Shown here in pieces: positions 38,001 through 50,922 of a stretch of 64,000 nucleotides of DNA. How positions within the stretch are numbered: position 1 is the first letter of the stretch; every line of letters starts with the position of its first letter. The DNA comes from Takifugu bimaculatus (lineage: Eukaryota > Chordata > Actinopteri > Tetraodontiformes > Tetraodontidae): assembly GCA_004026145.2 (NCBI GenBank), contig CP034995.1:9114887-9178886 (forward strand). The letters run 5' to 3'. The notes under the pieces were generated by a model. The model saw only the letters and a program-made list of their open reading frames with translations, was not told the origin of the DNA and ran no database searches. A program made the translations under genes and the position numbers.

Positions 38001-41000
38001 GTCAAATCCCATTTCATCAGGATGTTGGTGGGGAGCGTTCCGGCTCCTCCCACTCGTCAGGCTCCTGATTATGGCCTAAACCTGCGTTACAGCATGATGT
38101 CCTGAAAGTTGGTTTAGGGAATACCAGAGTCTCTATGGTGGTGCAAACGGAATCGACTACATGACAACATTGCAGCTTCCTGCACCGGGGAAATAGGAGT
38201 TTAACCCAGAAACAACAGTCAAACAACTACTGCATAAAACATTAAGCTCTGACACACAATTACAACCGCTGGAGGAAAACAGTCAACAGCTGGCTTAAAA
38301 CACTGAGCGTTCTGTTGGAGCCATCAACAGCTGGAAGGACAGAATTGGCAGAGAAACCGCCGAGTTCTCACTGAGGAGTTAAAGACTTGGAAGGCAACAG
38401 CTGAAACATGGCGGCGATGTAATCTCTCAGCGAAGCACCTGTAGGCGAGGGGTGAAATTGGACACTGGAATGATCCGCGGTAGGTCACGCAGCCGGGGGA
38501 AGATGCTCCTGAATCGCCCAATAAATGTCAAAGGTCAGAGTCAGGAAGGAGGACAGGAACTATGAAATATGAAGCCTCTAATAGAAAAGTCACAAGAGTG
38601 CTGAAAAGAATGGGCAATTGACCAATAAACAGAGAAAAATAACGGAGCCCTTCCTCAGGTTGTGTAGAAAAAACAGTTCCCGAGCTCTAGCTTCACCTCC
38701 TCGTATAGAAAACCCAAAGAATTTGGCTGTAAGATGCAAAAATACGTAATATCCCCCCAAAAAATTGCACCATCTGCAACCGATTCATATTGCTGGTATG
38801 TCTAAGCATCCCTTGCTGCTCTGGTGCTCGACACCAGAAGGGCCGAGACAGCTGGACAGCTGTTGCATCATGTGGACCACCACTTTCATCTCACTGCTTT
38901 TTGTGTGCAGACGGTGATGTGAGCATTTCCTGAAGGGGAGGCCGAGAGATCACACGTGAGAAACACTCTGCGTTGGATCGTGATGACAAATATGTGAAAC
39001 CCACATGTACAAAAACACGCGCCTGAGGACACTCAATAGGAAAACCTCTATACTTCCTCAAAAACAAGTCTTCTTTGGCAATGGGAGTCCAAAATAGACA
39101 TTTATTTTACCCCTGACCTTAAATGTATCAGGAATTCACATCTTGACTAAATTTCCCTTGAAATTGTCCCAATTATCACTATTAGAAACGCCACATTTTT
39201 AACTCACGGCAGGTCGAATCGCCACAAAAAAAAACTGCTTCTTGACGCGCCAACCCGGGGCAGGTGTTTTTGGGCCATCGCGCCTGTATTTCTATTTAGC
39301 GATTAGTGGGTTGTTGGGGTTTTTTTTGCACTTTTGGACGGGCAAACATTAGAAATGAACAGTTCCATATGACGCGCCACTCAAGAGATTTGCTCGCACG
39401 CACCTCCTGAGACGATTCAAGAGGACAAATAATCTGGATGTTAAACAGGACACCCGGATAATCGCATGTCCTCACGCTGATGGTATGTGTTCAACGCAGA
39501 GCGTTGCGTCCTGCAGCATTTCCATCAGCATAATCGGCCTATTTACACCTGCCCAGCACTGATCTCAACGCTCTTCGGGGGTCGTGACTTGTTTTTTTTT
39601 TTTCAGCCTTGCAACATCTGTTTCGGCTTCCCTCAGCTCTGCCCCCGCCAGATTTTGAGTGATTAAAATTATGAGAGCCCCAGTGGGAACTTGTTGTTTG
39701 TTGGTATACATGGTGATTTTCTTTTCAGGAAACAGGGTGGGGACTCTAGCCAATTTAAAGAATGAGTAATTGTGAGGGAAAGGCCACCCTGGCAAGTGCA
39801 GGGCTGAATACTGGAAGACAATGTAAAAAAAACTAGCAAACCTGTCAGGTTTGATTTGAGGTACAACAAAACTCATGTTGCCTAGTTTGATGTCTGTTGT
39901 TAGTTAGTAATCACGGCTAACTGTCCTGCCAGAGACGTGTTTATGTGTAACCAGTTGGGTTTCTGTTACAATCAGAAATAAAGCTCCGGCTTCTCTAGGC
40001 TGACCTTCTGTCCTCCGCAGGACCAAGACGTAAAATGTAGATTTTTTGAAATGATCAATCTAACTGTCTTCCTAAAAGGTAAGTTAGTTTTTTTGAAGCC
40101 ATTTTAGGTGAGTCTCTACATCCATCCATTATACAGTAAGTCAGAACGAGGCTTTGGACATCAGTGCTGGTCCCCCGCTGCCCGGGCCTGTGCAGGATAG
40201 ACCAGGAAGTGAAGCTAGAGGAAGTCTAGCTAAGACCCTAGCTGAGAGGCCGTGTCAGAAAGGTGTGGATGGCATAGCAACAGTAGTGACTTAGCTGAAC
40301 TGGTTGGTGACCTACTGCACAGAAGAGTTCTGGGGCCTCTATACCAGTGAGCAGTGAGCACCCAGGACATTGGCAGGTCTTGATCTGTGACTATGTGACA
40401 AAAAAGTTCCATACATCATCTGAAAATACAGATATAATTTCAAATCCAGCCTAATCTAGTGGTTCTGTACTTTGTCATCACTGCTAGCTTATTAGCATGC
40501 AACACTAGCAGAGTAGGTAGTTTCTGCTGCAGGCAGCTGAAGATCTCTGTACCTAAAAGAACCTCAGAAGTGTCATGCAAGGCTGGAAAAATTTTCTTTT
40601 CGCTGTGTGAAAAGCCAGCTGGAGAAATTTCCTAAACACCAACCACAAAAATTGATACTTTCAGAAGCATTTAGATTGTACTGGACAGTTGGACAAAACA
40701 ACTTATTATGTAAACGTTATTGTTGGTTACACGGCATAAAGCCAAGCCCACACAGGGCTTCTTTTTGGGATGAATATATAACATTTATTTACCAAGAATA
40801 ATTTGTAAGGTTGTAATTAATGCTTTCGGTTGGACAGTCCTTCGTTCAAACTTGTCCTTAAAGGCTAAAAGGTGTGATGCTCCAATCTATCTGCTGTTAT
40901 CAAGAGCAGATTGATTTCAATACTTATGTGTGTTTCAAATAAGCATTAAAAGAGAAAATTGCCTCATACTTCAAACTCCTGTCGTGACAATTAAAACAAA

Positions 41001-41485
41001 CAAAATCTGCAAGCAAACGGATACATTGTCAACACACCAACACAACGGGACCAAACGTTTTCTGCCGAGGCCAAAAACTTTGTGCTGTTTGGTCGTCGCT
41101 CTGGTGGCCACGGTGAGACGAGCCGAGCTTCAACTGAAAAGGACGACTCGGAAAGAGAGGAAGACTGTAGCATGTGAATGTGTTTAGGCTGGAATGCAAG
41201 ATATGCCCTGTCAGATTCGCAGCTCCGCTTTGATCAGCCCGCGCCCCGGTGTATAGGAAACTGGATTGAAAGATTTGTGTGGGTTTTATTGGCTGGAGTC
41301 AGTAATGGATGGCAATTCCTCAGTTCAAAGGCTGGTTTTGTCCTGCGTGGAGACGAGGGCCACGAACGCCTCCGTGGCCAATATCCTAACACAGGTTATG
41401 TATTAGGTATGAAAACCCTGAGTGTCTTGTAGTCATGATCCAATATAAAGCACCGTGGCCAACCTTTCATAAATCATGTAATTTT

Positions 41486-41519
41486 ATGTGTGTGTGTGCG
41501 CGTGTGTGTGTGTGTGTGT
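41486..41519 (+). repeat. (TG)n microsatellite
   Basis: About 17 TG units, with a gcgc interruption near the middle. Confidence 0.95.
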
Positions 41520-43227
41520 CCAGAGTAAAATCACATGTAGCTAAACTACATGCAACAGTCACCTGTGTGTCTGAGGTTAAACGAAAAAAAGTAATTAAGA
41601 ATGTTATTTTTTGGTCATTTGGATTTATTTTTAATGTATTTGTCAAAGCTAATATGAGATTTAGCATCTACTGCTGGCCTACGCCTGTTCTGGTTGGTGC
41701 TCCGGAGTCTCAGCAGGTTGGACTCGCACGATGACGCGTTTGGCACCGTCCGATCAGTCTGCGGCGCTCTCCGTCATCGGACCGACACTTTCCCGTGCGA
41801 AATTTGCACACGCGGGGACGAAGACACGGATGCGTCTCCGTCCGCCGTCTGTGTCATCCAATGGGGCCCTGGAACCCGCCACGATCGCAGCAGGAGATCC
41901 ATTTGTCAAACAGGTAAACCCGATACTGGGCGTCATTGTGCTCCTTTCAGCAGCTCCAAACGATGACACTGCCCCTCCCACTCCCAGAGGACAAGCTTTT
42001 ACCCCCACCCATCCCCGGCTCACTGTCGTCCCTCATCTCTAAAAGGAGGCTTTGTCACAACGTCTCACTTTGTCAGTTTAACTTGATAGTTACCATTGAG
42101 TTCTTGTGGGTGGTAAAGAGTACAATTTCCTCTGGCTAGATAATAAACTCCAACAATTACTGGAACCTTCCCATGGCGGATCCGTGGGTCCTTTCTCTAT
42201 TGCCTGTCCTTCTGTCCATGAACCCTTGGCTCTCTGTCTCTCCGTCTCTCTATTATCAGTCGATCTTTGCCTTCCTCCCGCCCCTACGTGGTGCAGATGA
42301 AATATTCCACGATTCCCCACCAACTATGATTTAGCTTTACCGCTCTGTGGGAAGCAGGAGCCAAATGACTCTGTAAGCAATCAAGGCAAAAAGACAAACA
42401 CATGCCGCATCCCAAAGTCATGCAAGCTCCATCGTGATATTTATTTACACCATGAGATGATCTGGCTTTGCTAAACATCTTCTTCACGCACCCTTAATTG
42501 AGTAAACTGTTGACAATACTTTTCAGTTCCCGCTGCAACGTATTTATGGAAGCTTTTTAAAGTCATTTCTGCACAAATTGGATAGAGCAAATATAAATGA
42601 GGCTGGATGTTGCTGAAATTGTTTTGGATTCCTCCTGGGGAGCTTATCCACAGTGGCCAAGGCTGCAGTGCATCCACTGAAGGCTGCTCGATGGGTGGTT
42701 TGGACCCCGACGAGTTTCTGCGCTCAGTCAGTTCCAGGTTGGAATGAATCCACTTAAAGACGGGGGAAAAAAAGCACGACTTTATGTACCAGGGGGAGAT
42801 TCGAATGCACATTTGCGACTTATTACACATTACAGCTGAAGGAAAGCATTAATAGAGGTGAACCCAGGTGTGTCCGCACATGTAATGAATGCAGTTGGAT
42901 TCGATTCAAGCATGTGCAGCACCATTAATCAGCTGCGTGTGTTTAGAAGAGAGGAAATGGCACGACATGAACACAGAGAGCAGAATGGGCGAGAGCACGT
43001 GTTCGCATTAATCCCATTGCTGATGCTTTTAGCAGGTCGAGCAGAACTACAATAATTACAGGCCGCTGCATTTCAGTCTGATGATGACTTTCGGTTTGTA
43101 CGCTGACCCGTGGAAAGAGCAGAAATTAAGATATACAGTAGTGTTCTACATCTTCTTCTGCCAAATTCCAGCGTCTATCCATCCCTTCTCTCCCCTTCCG
43201 GGGTCACGGGAGGGCAAATTTCACTGT

Positions 43228-43324
43228 CTGGTGAGTTAAAAGGAGTTTTTTCTTCCCCGTGATGGTAGTTAAGGGCCAATCTTGATTGCAACAGATACTA
43301 TATAAATAAAGTTAAATTGAATTC
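43228..43324 (+). mobile_element. 3' tail of a teleost SINE/LINE-type repeat
   Basis: The sequence runs from ggtgagttaaaaggagtttt through ttcttccccgtgatgg to tatataaataaagttaaatt followed by gaatt. This ending is common to a large group of percomorph interspersed repeats whose 3' ends finish in AAATAAAATTGAATTGAA-like tails. A second, more diverged copy lies at 50805-50922. No coding potential is present. Confidence 0.5.
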
Positions 43325-43843
43325 CCTGAAGCCGAGCAGCCCATCAGGGGGAGCTCTCCGGATGTTAAAAAGCATACATTTTGGATCAGAATGCTGAAAT
43401 ATCCCTTTTTTGTGCTCCCCTCACTGGTCTGTCTGTCAGTCTGTTCCATTGCAAACACACACCCAAACTGTCCGGCTGTCCCCCGAGGGCGCTCCTTTAG
43501 CAGGCTGCCCTCGCTGGCTCTCAGCGGCGTGCTCAGGAGGGACCCGGGGCATGAATGAACGACCTGGAAAGCTCCCTGTTTCAGGTGACAGGTGCGCGGA
43601 AGTGGAGCTGCAAGCCAGGCCTATTATGCCCCCTGACATCCATTCATTAGTAAAAAAAAAGAAAGAAAGACATTTGGGGAAGAGGGAGGACAGAGGTTTG
43701 GCCCCACCCAGCCCGCTCGGCTCATCCCCCACCCTCCACGCCAGGGACACCACTGATGTGACATCATGTCTCTGTCATAGAGTAGACTGCATTGTTGTCA
43801 GTGGCTCCCTCTGACTTTTTGCTTTCCCTGTTCCCTTCCTCTG

Positions 43844-43880
43844 CCCCCCCCCCCCCACACACACACACACACACACACAC
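43844..43880 (+). repeat. Compound poly-C / (CA)n tract
   Basis: Thirteen C residues followed directly by about 12 CA units. It is the first of a cluster of CA-rich tracts between 43.8 and 44.2 kb (also 44018-44032). Confidence 0.95.
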
Positions 43881-44167
43881 TCCCTCCCTAGTCCCACCCC
43901 CCACCCCCTTGTCCTCCTCTCTTTTTGTTTTGTTTTCACCAACAACAAAGGGACGCCAGAGTCAAGACTGGAGACATCCTTCCTCTCTGGCCATTAAAAA
44001 AGACACATCCCCCCCAACACACACACACACACGCTCACACGCTCAGCTCTCACACACACACATGCTCACAATGTGCTCAGATCTTTACATTGGCTTTGTA
44101 TTTGCTGTTACAGCAGCGTCCATGTGTGGCACCATGAAGCGGCCCGCTGCACTTCCCTCCCTCACGT

Positions 44168-44171
<4 letters not shown>

Positions 44172-44200
<29 letters not shown>
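44172..44200 (+). repeat. (CA)n microsatellite
   Basis: About 14 uninterrupted CA units. Confidence 0.95.
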
Positions 44201-44202
<2 letters not shown>

Positions 44203-45901
44203 CACGCGCAAAATGCATTCACAAAAAACAGACACATACAGACACCAACCCTACCACAAAACTGGCTGCCAACCCATCATTATCAACAGCTCGCTGGGAG
44301 GTTTTCTCAGACACTGGAGGCGACGTCTCACTCACTCCTTGATTAACTGCTACCACCCAGATTCATTTACCATAGCTGATAGGAAGTGAGGTCCTGTGTG
44401 GGCTTGATAGGGGGATGGGGGGGGGGTCTCATAAAGTCATCTCCTGATTTCCTTTCATGACATAACTTTTTTTGCCTTCCAGATTGGGGTCAAGAGCACT
44501 GGAGAGGGGAGAAAGTCGACCTCAAAAGGTGCATAGGTAAGATTAATGACAGGAAATACGACGTAGATGTAGCGGCAACAGAGGAATCGGCCTGTTCTAT
44601 ATTTCCTATATTTCCTTCCTGTTAAGGTGCTGCGTGATCTATGCTGTTCTGGTGCAGCGTCCTCTGGGGTCGCGCCACTTGTTGGAGACAGTGATTTATA
44701 TCTGAGGGCGCGCTGGACGTGCGCAGATGGTTGTGGGATGCGTTCAGGGGCCAGTTGTGCTGCGACATGCTGAAATCGGAAAATGAAGCCAAAAATCCGT
44801 ATATGGCAAAATAAAAAAAAATTTTAAAAAAATCTGTTTATCCGCCGAGAGGCCTGTTTTCTGCTGCTGGAATGCGCCGCTTGGCAGGTGAAGGGAACGT
44901 TTACCAGAAACAATATCCGACGCTGTCGTGACAAATTAACAGCCCCCTCCTACCCCGCAAGACATTTTACAGGCTTTGATGGGGGGTAGAAATAAATGCT
45001 GTATTTGAAAAGTTGCGCCAAAACCAGCTTGATACTCGGGCTGCGCGTTCAGGAGATTTATGGACCGAACTTTCCCTCTTGCAAACAGCTCCAACGAGGC
45101 GTGAGACCGTCAGTGAAGTGCACTTTACACGCAGCGAGCTCTCCCTGACATTAACGCCCTTTGTTCTGTTTCCTCTTGTAATTCTACTTGTGCATAACTG
45201 CGCAGAATGATTGCTTCCCTCCTTTCCTCTGGCAACGCGCACATGACTGGCTTGATTACTGCTGAGTCAAGCGCAGAAGGCTCCAACTTGCGGCGTCGCA
45301 ACGATAAAATAAAAGCCTGTTGGGAATCCATAGCGGGGCCCTCGCGTCCAATGACTGCGTGTCTGATCTAGTTAAGGGTTCTGCAGCGCACTGCAAGCGT
45401 CTTGGCTAAATCAGTCCTGACAAATCGCAGCGGGAGCTTCACAAAGATCTCTGTCACCACCAGAGCGTCAGTGAGGAATGGCGCTTCCTGTTTTAGGGTT
45501 TGCATGCTCACCTCCTGGGAGCCCTGGACTCCCTGGACACGCACATTAGGTCAGTTGGTTACCGCCTGCAGGTCTTAATGCAACAAAAGAGAAAAAAAAG
45601 GAGGATATTTGTGTCTCAATCCTGGTTAAATAAGCTATGACTTAAATCGCAACACTTTGAGCCAGCGCTTGAACTGACCCAACATCAGTGTGCAACAGAA
45701 ATATTTGCTTATTGGACTCGCCGCGGTGTTTCGTCACACGATGGCGAGTAACAGTCCATTTCTTGTCTCATTGTTGACTCGATGGGTTACACCCTGGAAT
45801 GACACGCAGGGATTTTCTCATTCTGAAGCGCTGTCTTTGATTAGATTTGATGGCCGTTTTGTTTTCCCTCCACGGATGACATCGCTCCCTTTCCAAACAT
45901 G

Positions 45902-45937
45902 TGGAAATGAACGTGCGACCTGGAAATGAACGTGCGA
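45902..45937 (+). repeat. 19-bp tandem duplication
   Basis: tggaaatgaacgtgcgacc at 45902-45920 is followed at once by tggaaatgaacgtgcga at 45921-45937, without mismatch. It looks like a recent local duplication in intergenic DNA. Confidence 0.9.
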
Positions 45938-46294
45938 GTACAGCCTGCGAGCCTTGGGGGCCCACAAGGATCAATCCTGCTTTGGAGCCGAATCCGATGC
46001 CACTTTTCTGCAGACTGGGTGATTTCAAACGGCGTTTCAAGCAGTCCGTCAGCGGCGGTCGATCCCGGAGTGATGACAGTCAACCGTTGACCTCTAAGGT
46101 TTGTCATCGTTTTCTTTTTCACGACCCCGCTGACCATCAACCGATCAGTCTCCTCGGGCCACGGCTGACTCCCGAGACAAAGCCAGCACACTCACACGAC
46201 TCCAATTATTATATCAGGTCTCCGCTTTTCAGGCTTAGAAGGATGTTTTTGTGTTTGTTTGAGAAATTATGGGCGTCCGGTCTGCAAGGGGGAA

Positions 46295-46311
46295 GGGGGG
46301 GGGGGGGGGGG
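46295..46311 (+). repeat. Poly-G tract, 17 bases
   Basis: A run of 17 G directly after gggggaa; low complexity and length-unstable. Confidence 0.9.
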
Positions 46312-49300
46312 CAACATTACCTGGGTTACAAAATAGAGCAATCACAATGCTTTCACAATGCTTTTTGTCTCTCTTTTCACGTACCAGTAGCGCGCGGTGC
46401 AACCTGACCCTCCGACTCTTTTAGCGTTGTGTTTACCTAAACGTCTCTGAGGGACAGGCCGCGGCGATTATTGAGTGGACATCCTTTCAACGTTCCACTC
46501 AGCAGCAGGATTCCCATGCAGTCAAAAGCATTGTTCTTACACAGGCAGCAGCTTAGACACACAACTCACACCAGACTGTCCTTTGTGTATTTTTTGTCTG
46601 TTTGTTCTTTATCCGTGTAAAAGTTCTTTGTTTCTAAAATAAAAAAGAAGTCAGTTGTTGAACTGAAATTGGCTCTTCTCTGAGGTCCCACCAAAGATTG
46701 TGGTTCCGTGCATCACCTCGGGGGTTGCTTTTAAGAACTCGGGATGTCGTCGACGCAAACCGAGTTTGATTTTTGTCCCTTTCGCTCTGCCGTTCTTCGC
46801 CCTCTCTTGCGATTCAGCACATTGGACAGCTCAAAGAGAGATCTGCGCGTTGCTTCGGATGAATCCTCGACATCTGGAGATGCCACATCGCTCCCGTTAA
46901 TGACACCAATTATGGTCCTCCAAACATCTGCGTACCAGCTCCAGAATTTATGTGGATCTGCGCCTGATGGAGGAGACAGGCGACGTCCTCGCGATCAAGA
47001 AAAATGGCTTGGAATCATTCAGGCCATTAATCCCAGTGACATTTTTGTTTACCCCTGTAACCTAATCTGAGGCCTTTTCTGAGATAAGATCAGTGGACGA
47101 ACTGGCTTCTTACTCCTAAGTGACTCTGTGAATATATCTCAAACAACCGCCAAATGACTGATGGGGTTTCAAACAGAGGTCACTGGTAGTGAGTTTAAGG
47201 TCTGCTATTTGGCATGTGAGACTCATTAAGCATTAGCTAACAGCGATTGGCTTGTTAATCAACGCACATGCTGAGTGGTGCCTGGTGGTACGGTTCAGGT
47301 GTTGGGGGCTTTTTTGATGTTTGACACTGTGTGATGGTGGATTACTGCATTGATACCCAGCATGTGTGAGAGGCTGAACAAAGAAAATCAGCAGAAACAC
47401 CTGTTTAACATCTGACCGCATTGTTTTAGTAATAGGACAAGGCATTAAAAACCATATGGAATACACGCTTCATCTCCACGCAACACTAGAGTGATGTCGC
47501 CTCCTCATTCACAAATATCCAGCTTGGCGATGGCGCGTGCGTGTTTTTAGGATGTAAACCTTTTTTTGGGGGTTGGGGGGTTCAGGGTGATTGTTTGCAT
47601 GTGCGTGCGGTTTGATGGTGATTCAGCATCAGGATGTCAAAATGCTGCATCAGCACTTTGCATCCTGTCCACCAACGAGGGGGTTTCCCCCCCAAAAAAC
47701 AGCAAGTAAGCGCAGCGAAGTGTTAAAAGGACAAAAACGAGACACTGGGGGCGCGGTAAGGACCGCAAACACCTGGCTCCCCCTTTAATCTAGTGCCCTT
47801 TAATGATGAGGAATCGAGATTGCACGATGCAGCCCGTCGACTTCATCAGCTCTACTTTCCTGTGACCGAGACCAAGACAAAGTCTCTCGACGTTCTGCTC
47901 AGCCATTCACGGAACTAAAGCCGAAAGGCCTCTGAGATCTCTCAAAGTTCCCAGTCCCGTCACCCTTTCTTGACATCTTGGGTTTCACCTGTGGATGCAG
48001 CCGCACAGCAAAGCCCTCCCTGAAACGCACACAGCCATGCGCCGTCAAGGAAAATGAAGACAAACCCGAGCTGTCAGGCAGAGCTCGCCGGCCTTATCTC
48101 GTCTGACACGAGGAAGCGTTCCCGCAGGCCTGTCGAGCGCCAGAAGACGAATGGGCTAATCAGGACGCAGTCTCCAGCGCTGCCGCCTCTGGGGGGGGTT
48201 CCTCTGGGGTCAGTGTTTGTGCGAGGTGTTTTGGTTTCCAGCCTTGGGCGGACTGGCAACCCGGTGTGTAATCCGGGCTGACACGGGCCTTGCAAAATGT
48301 TTTGAGCTACGCCGTTTCTCCACCATCTGTGAAGACAAATGAGTTTATAAAAGTGAGCAGCGCAACTCAAAACACATGTCCCAGCAGCCTTTTCTTGCTG
48401 TTTTCTCTTTTTTCTTTCTTTGGCAACAGGTCGAGCAATTAGTGAAGCAAACCACATCCTCATTTCCTCTGCTCTGATAGACTTTTTTGAATCAAATTTC
48501 TGTTTCCGATACGGCCTTTCATCACCTCACACACCGATAAGAAGCGCACGTCTCCATGTATCAGCTCCAGCATGGACCAGCATCGCAGAGTGGATGAGAT
48601 AAGCACGCTCGGGATAATTATGAGGTCAACTGCTTCCTCCTCCTCCGCAGCGCTGCAGCAGGAGGATCGCAGGTGAACAGAACTTTCCCCTCTCCCTCTT
48701 TAGATGTCACGAGTGACAGATTAAAGGGTCATTTATGAGGACTGAGGGTCAGCTCAATTGAGCTCTTTGTTGGCCCTGGGCTGATGATAATTTAGTGGGT
48801 GGGTTCTGCCCTCCGGTGGTCAGCGACAGCAACACCTCTCCACACAAAATAAATAAAATTAAAAAAAAAAAATCCCAAAGAGTGCGTCCCCTCAGATGTT
48901 CCAGGGCTGAAACCACAGCGGTGATAATTCCTCACCAATGTTTATTTCCAGCACTCCTGCTTTAATTACTATTGTAATTTAGATTTTCTTCTTTAGAAGG
49001 GTTCCAGCGGCAAGAACACAGCATAGAACCTGTTCTTTTCAGACAGCTGTGGGGTCATAAGTTCCTGTAAAAAGGTCAAGAATAGTCGGGGGACTGTATA
49101 ATTGAGACTGTGCATCTGTATTTGAACAGTTTCCACAAATATGCACGCTTGTACTTCATTCTCAGCATCTTTTTATACACCCTTGTTATTTGTTTGCCGC
49201 TCTGATTGGAATTGTTTTGAATAGTTGAAGAATAACTGGGATTGATTTCCTGCTTTGAGTCGAACCCCAAAGGCACCAGAACTGGAGAAAACCTCCAGCT

Positions 49301-50804
49301 GTTTCCTTCGGAATTAAATACCCATTTGCGTCTCTCCCTGGGAATTCGTAGATTCTCATTGTTTCCTGTTAGAAAGAGGAAGAAGGAAAGGGAAAAATAA
49401 AGGTCACAGCAATTCAACAAGTGAAGACAGCCTGCAGGAGTTTATCCACTATCCACTAATATTTACTCCGGTGAGATGATGTGCAGGAACGCTGGCCTAT
49501 ACATGAGCAGTGTTTTCAAATGTTCGGAGCAGGCGGGCGACGAGAATAGATCTCCACCAGCTGAAAGAAACGCTTGGATAGCATTGTTCACTGCGAATGC
49601 TGCTGAAGCATGAAGCCACACACAGAGGAGCCTTCGAGAGCTGCCCTTTCAACTGCAGCCAAGAACTGTCCACGGAGGATTATCTTCCCCTCAGTTCTCC
49701 GGCTTTGTTTCCATCCAAAACATGTTTTCTGTCCATCAGCCGCCATTGTGAGACCCAAGCTGTTGATTATTTTAATTTGTGGGGTGTTTGTTTTTTGATC
49801 ATCCGCTGGCCCTCGTGGTGATCGCACACGTGTTCCGTTGTGTAAGAGCCACCTACACGCTGTGACGCAGCCACGAGGAATGTTGATGGTGTTAAGATGC
49901 CCAGTGCTGGTCAGAGACAGGACGGACGAATGTGATCAGAGAAAGTCGTTGTGACTGTTCGGGGCCTTGAACCCATGTATTTTTAATGGAGAAAAGAATA
50001 TTATAGGAAAAAATGTAAGCCTCCTGTTGGCACTATTCAGTTTGGATGTAAAAAGTAACCTGATGGCCGCCAGATCTGTTCAGCCTAATCAATATTCGAA
50101 AAAGCATCTCAGGAAGCGAACGCACCACGATGCGAAATGAATAAGAACAAAAAGAGTTGCGCAACAAAGCAAAGCCAATCGCACGGAGAAAGGTTGGAAC
50201 GATGGCGAACCTTCCCGGGAGCCCACCAGAATTTACGCCAAGAGCAGTTTTGATGAGTCACCCAGGAGGTCGTAAAAGAGTCCAGATGAGCATCCAAAGG
50301 GCCCAAAGGCCTCGGTGGCCCCGGTCCGAGCTCAGCGTTCCCAAGTCCTCGCTGTTTAAAGATGGCATCATGGGAGAGTTGCGAGGCACAAACTATCGAC
50401 GATCGAAATAAACCAAGAACATCTGACAAAACAAAAAGGTTTACAGCCCCACAGGACTCCTGGGATGGCGCGCTGTGGATTTCGTGAGTGAAAAATATTT
50501 TTGGAGAGGACAAAACAAAGCCTTTCACAAATAACCCAACCTGCTTTCAGGGCCTGGATGATTTTATCATGAGTGATGGAAACCACGGCCTCTGCTCGCC
50601 CATCAGTTATATTTAAAGATCAAAAGCACGCAGGCAACTCCAAATCATCTAAATGTGATCAAACGAAACCTTTGGAGCAGTCTTATCTGGTCAGACTTCA
50701 ACCCAAGTATGACACTTGATGTAATTCAAGGAGGGAAAACCCTTGGTGTGAAATAAAAAATGGTTTTGCAACTGTGTTCCTCTGAGAGGGGAACCACACC
50801 CGTG

Positions 50805-50922
50805 TGAACACGGTCCCGCTCAGGGTTTCTCCCTGTTGCTCGCACTGGCTCAGGCTCTTGCGTTCAGTAGATCGCCTATCTTGACAGTAACAGACGCCTT
50901 CTAAATGAAGTTAAATTGAATT
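50805..50922 (+). mobile_element. Second, diverged copy of the teleost repeat tail
   Basis: It contains cagggtttctccctgttgct, then atcttgacagtaacagacgc, and ends in cttctaaatgaagttaaatt followed by gaattt. It aligns by eye with the end of the 43228-43324 copy (aaataaagttaaattgaatt). Same orientation, truncated at the 5' end. Confidence 0.45.

Noticed and set aside
50109..50528. Minus-strand ORF of 139 residues
   Set aside because: No recognisable domain and no supporting splice or promoter signals. A plus-strand ORF overlaps it, as expected by chance in GC-rich DNA.
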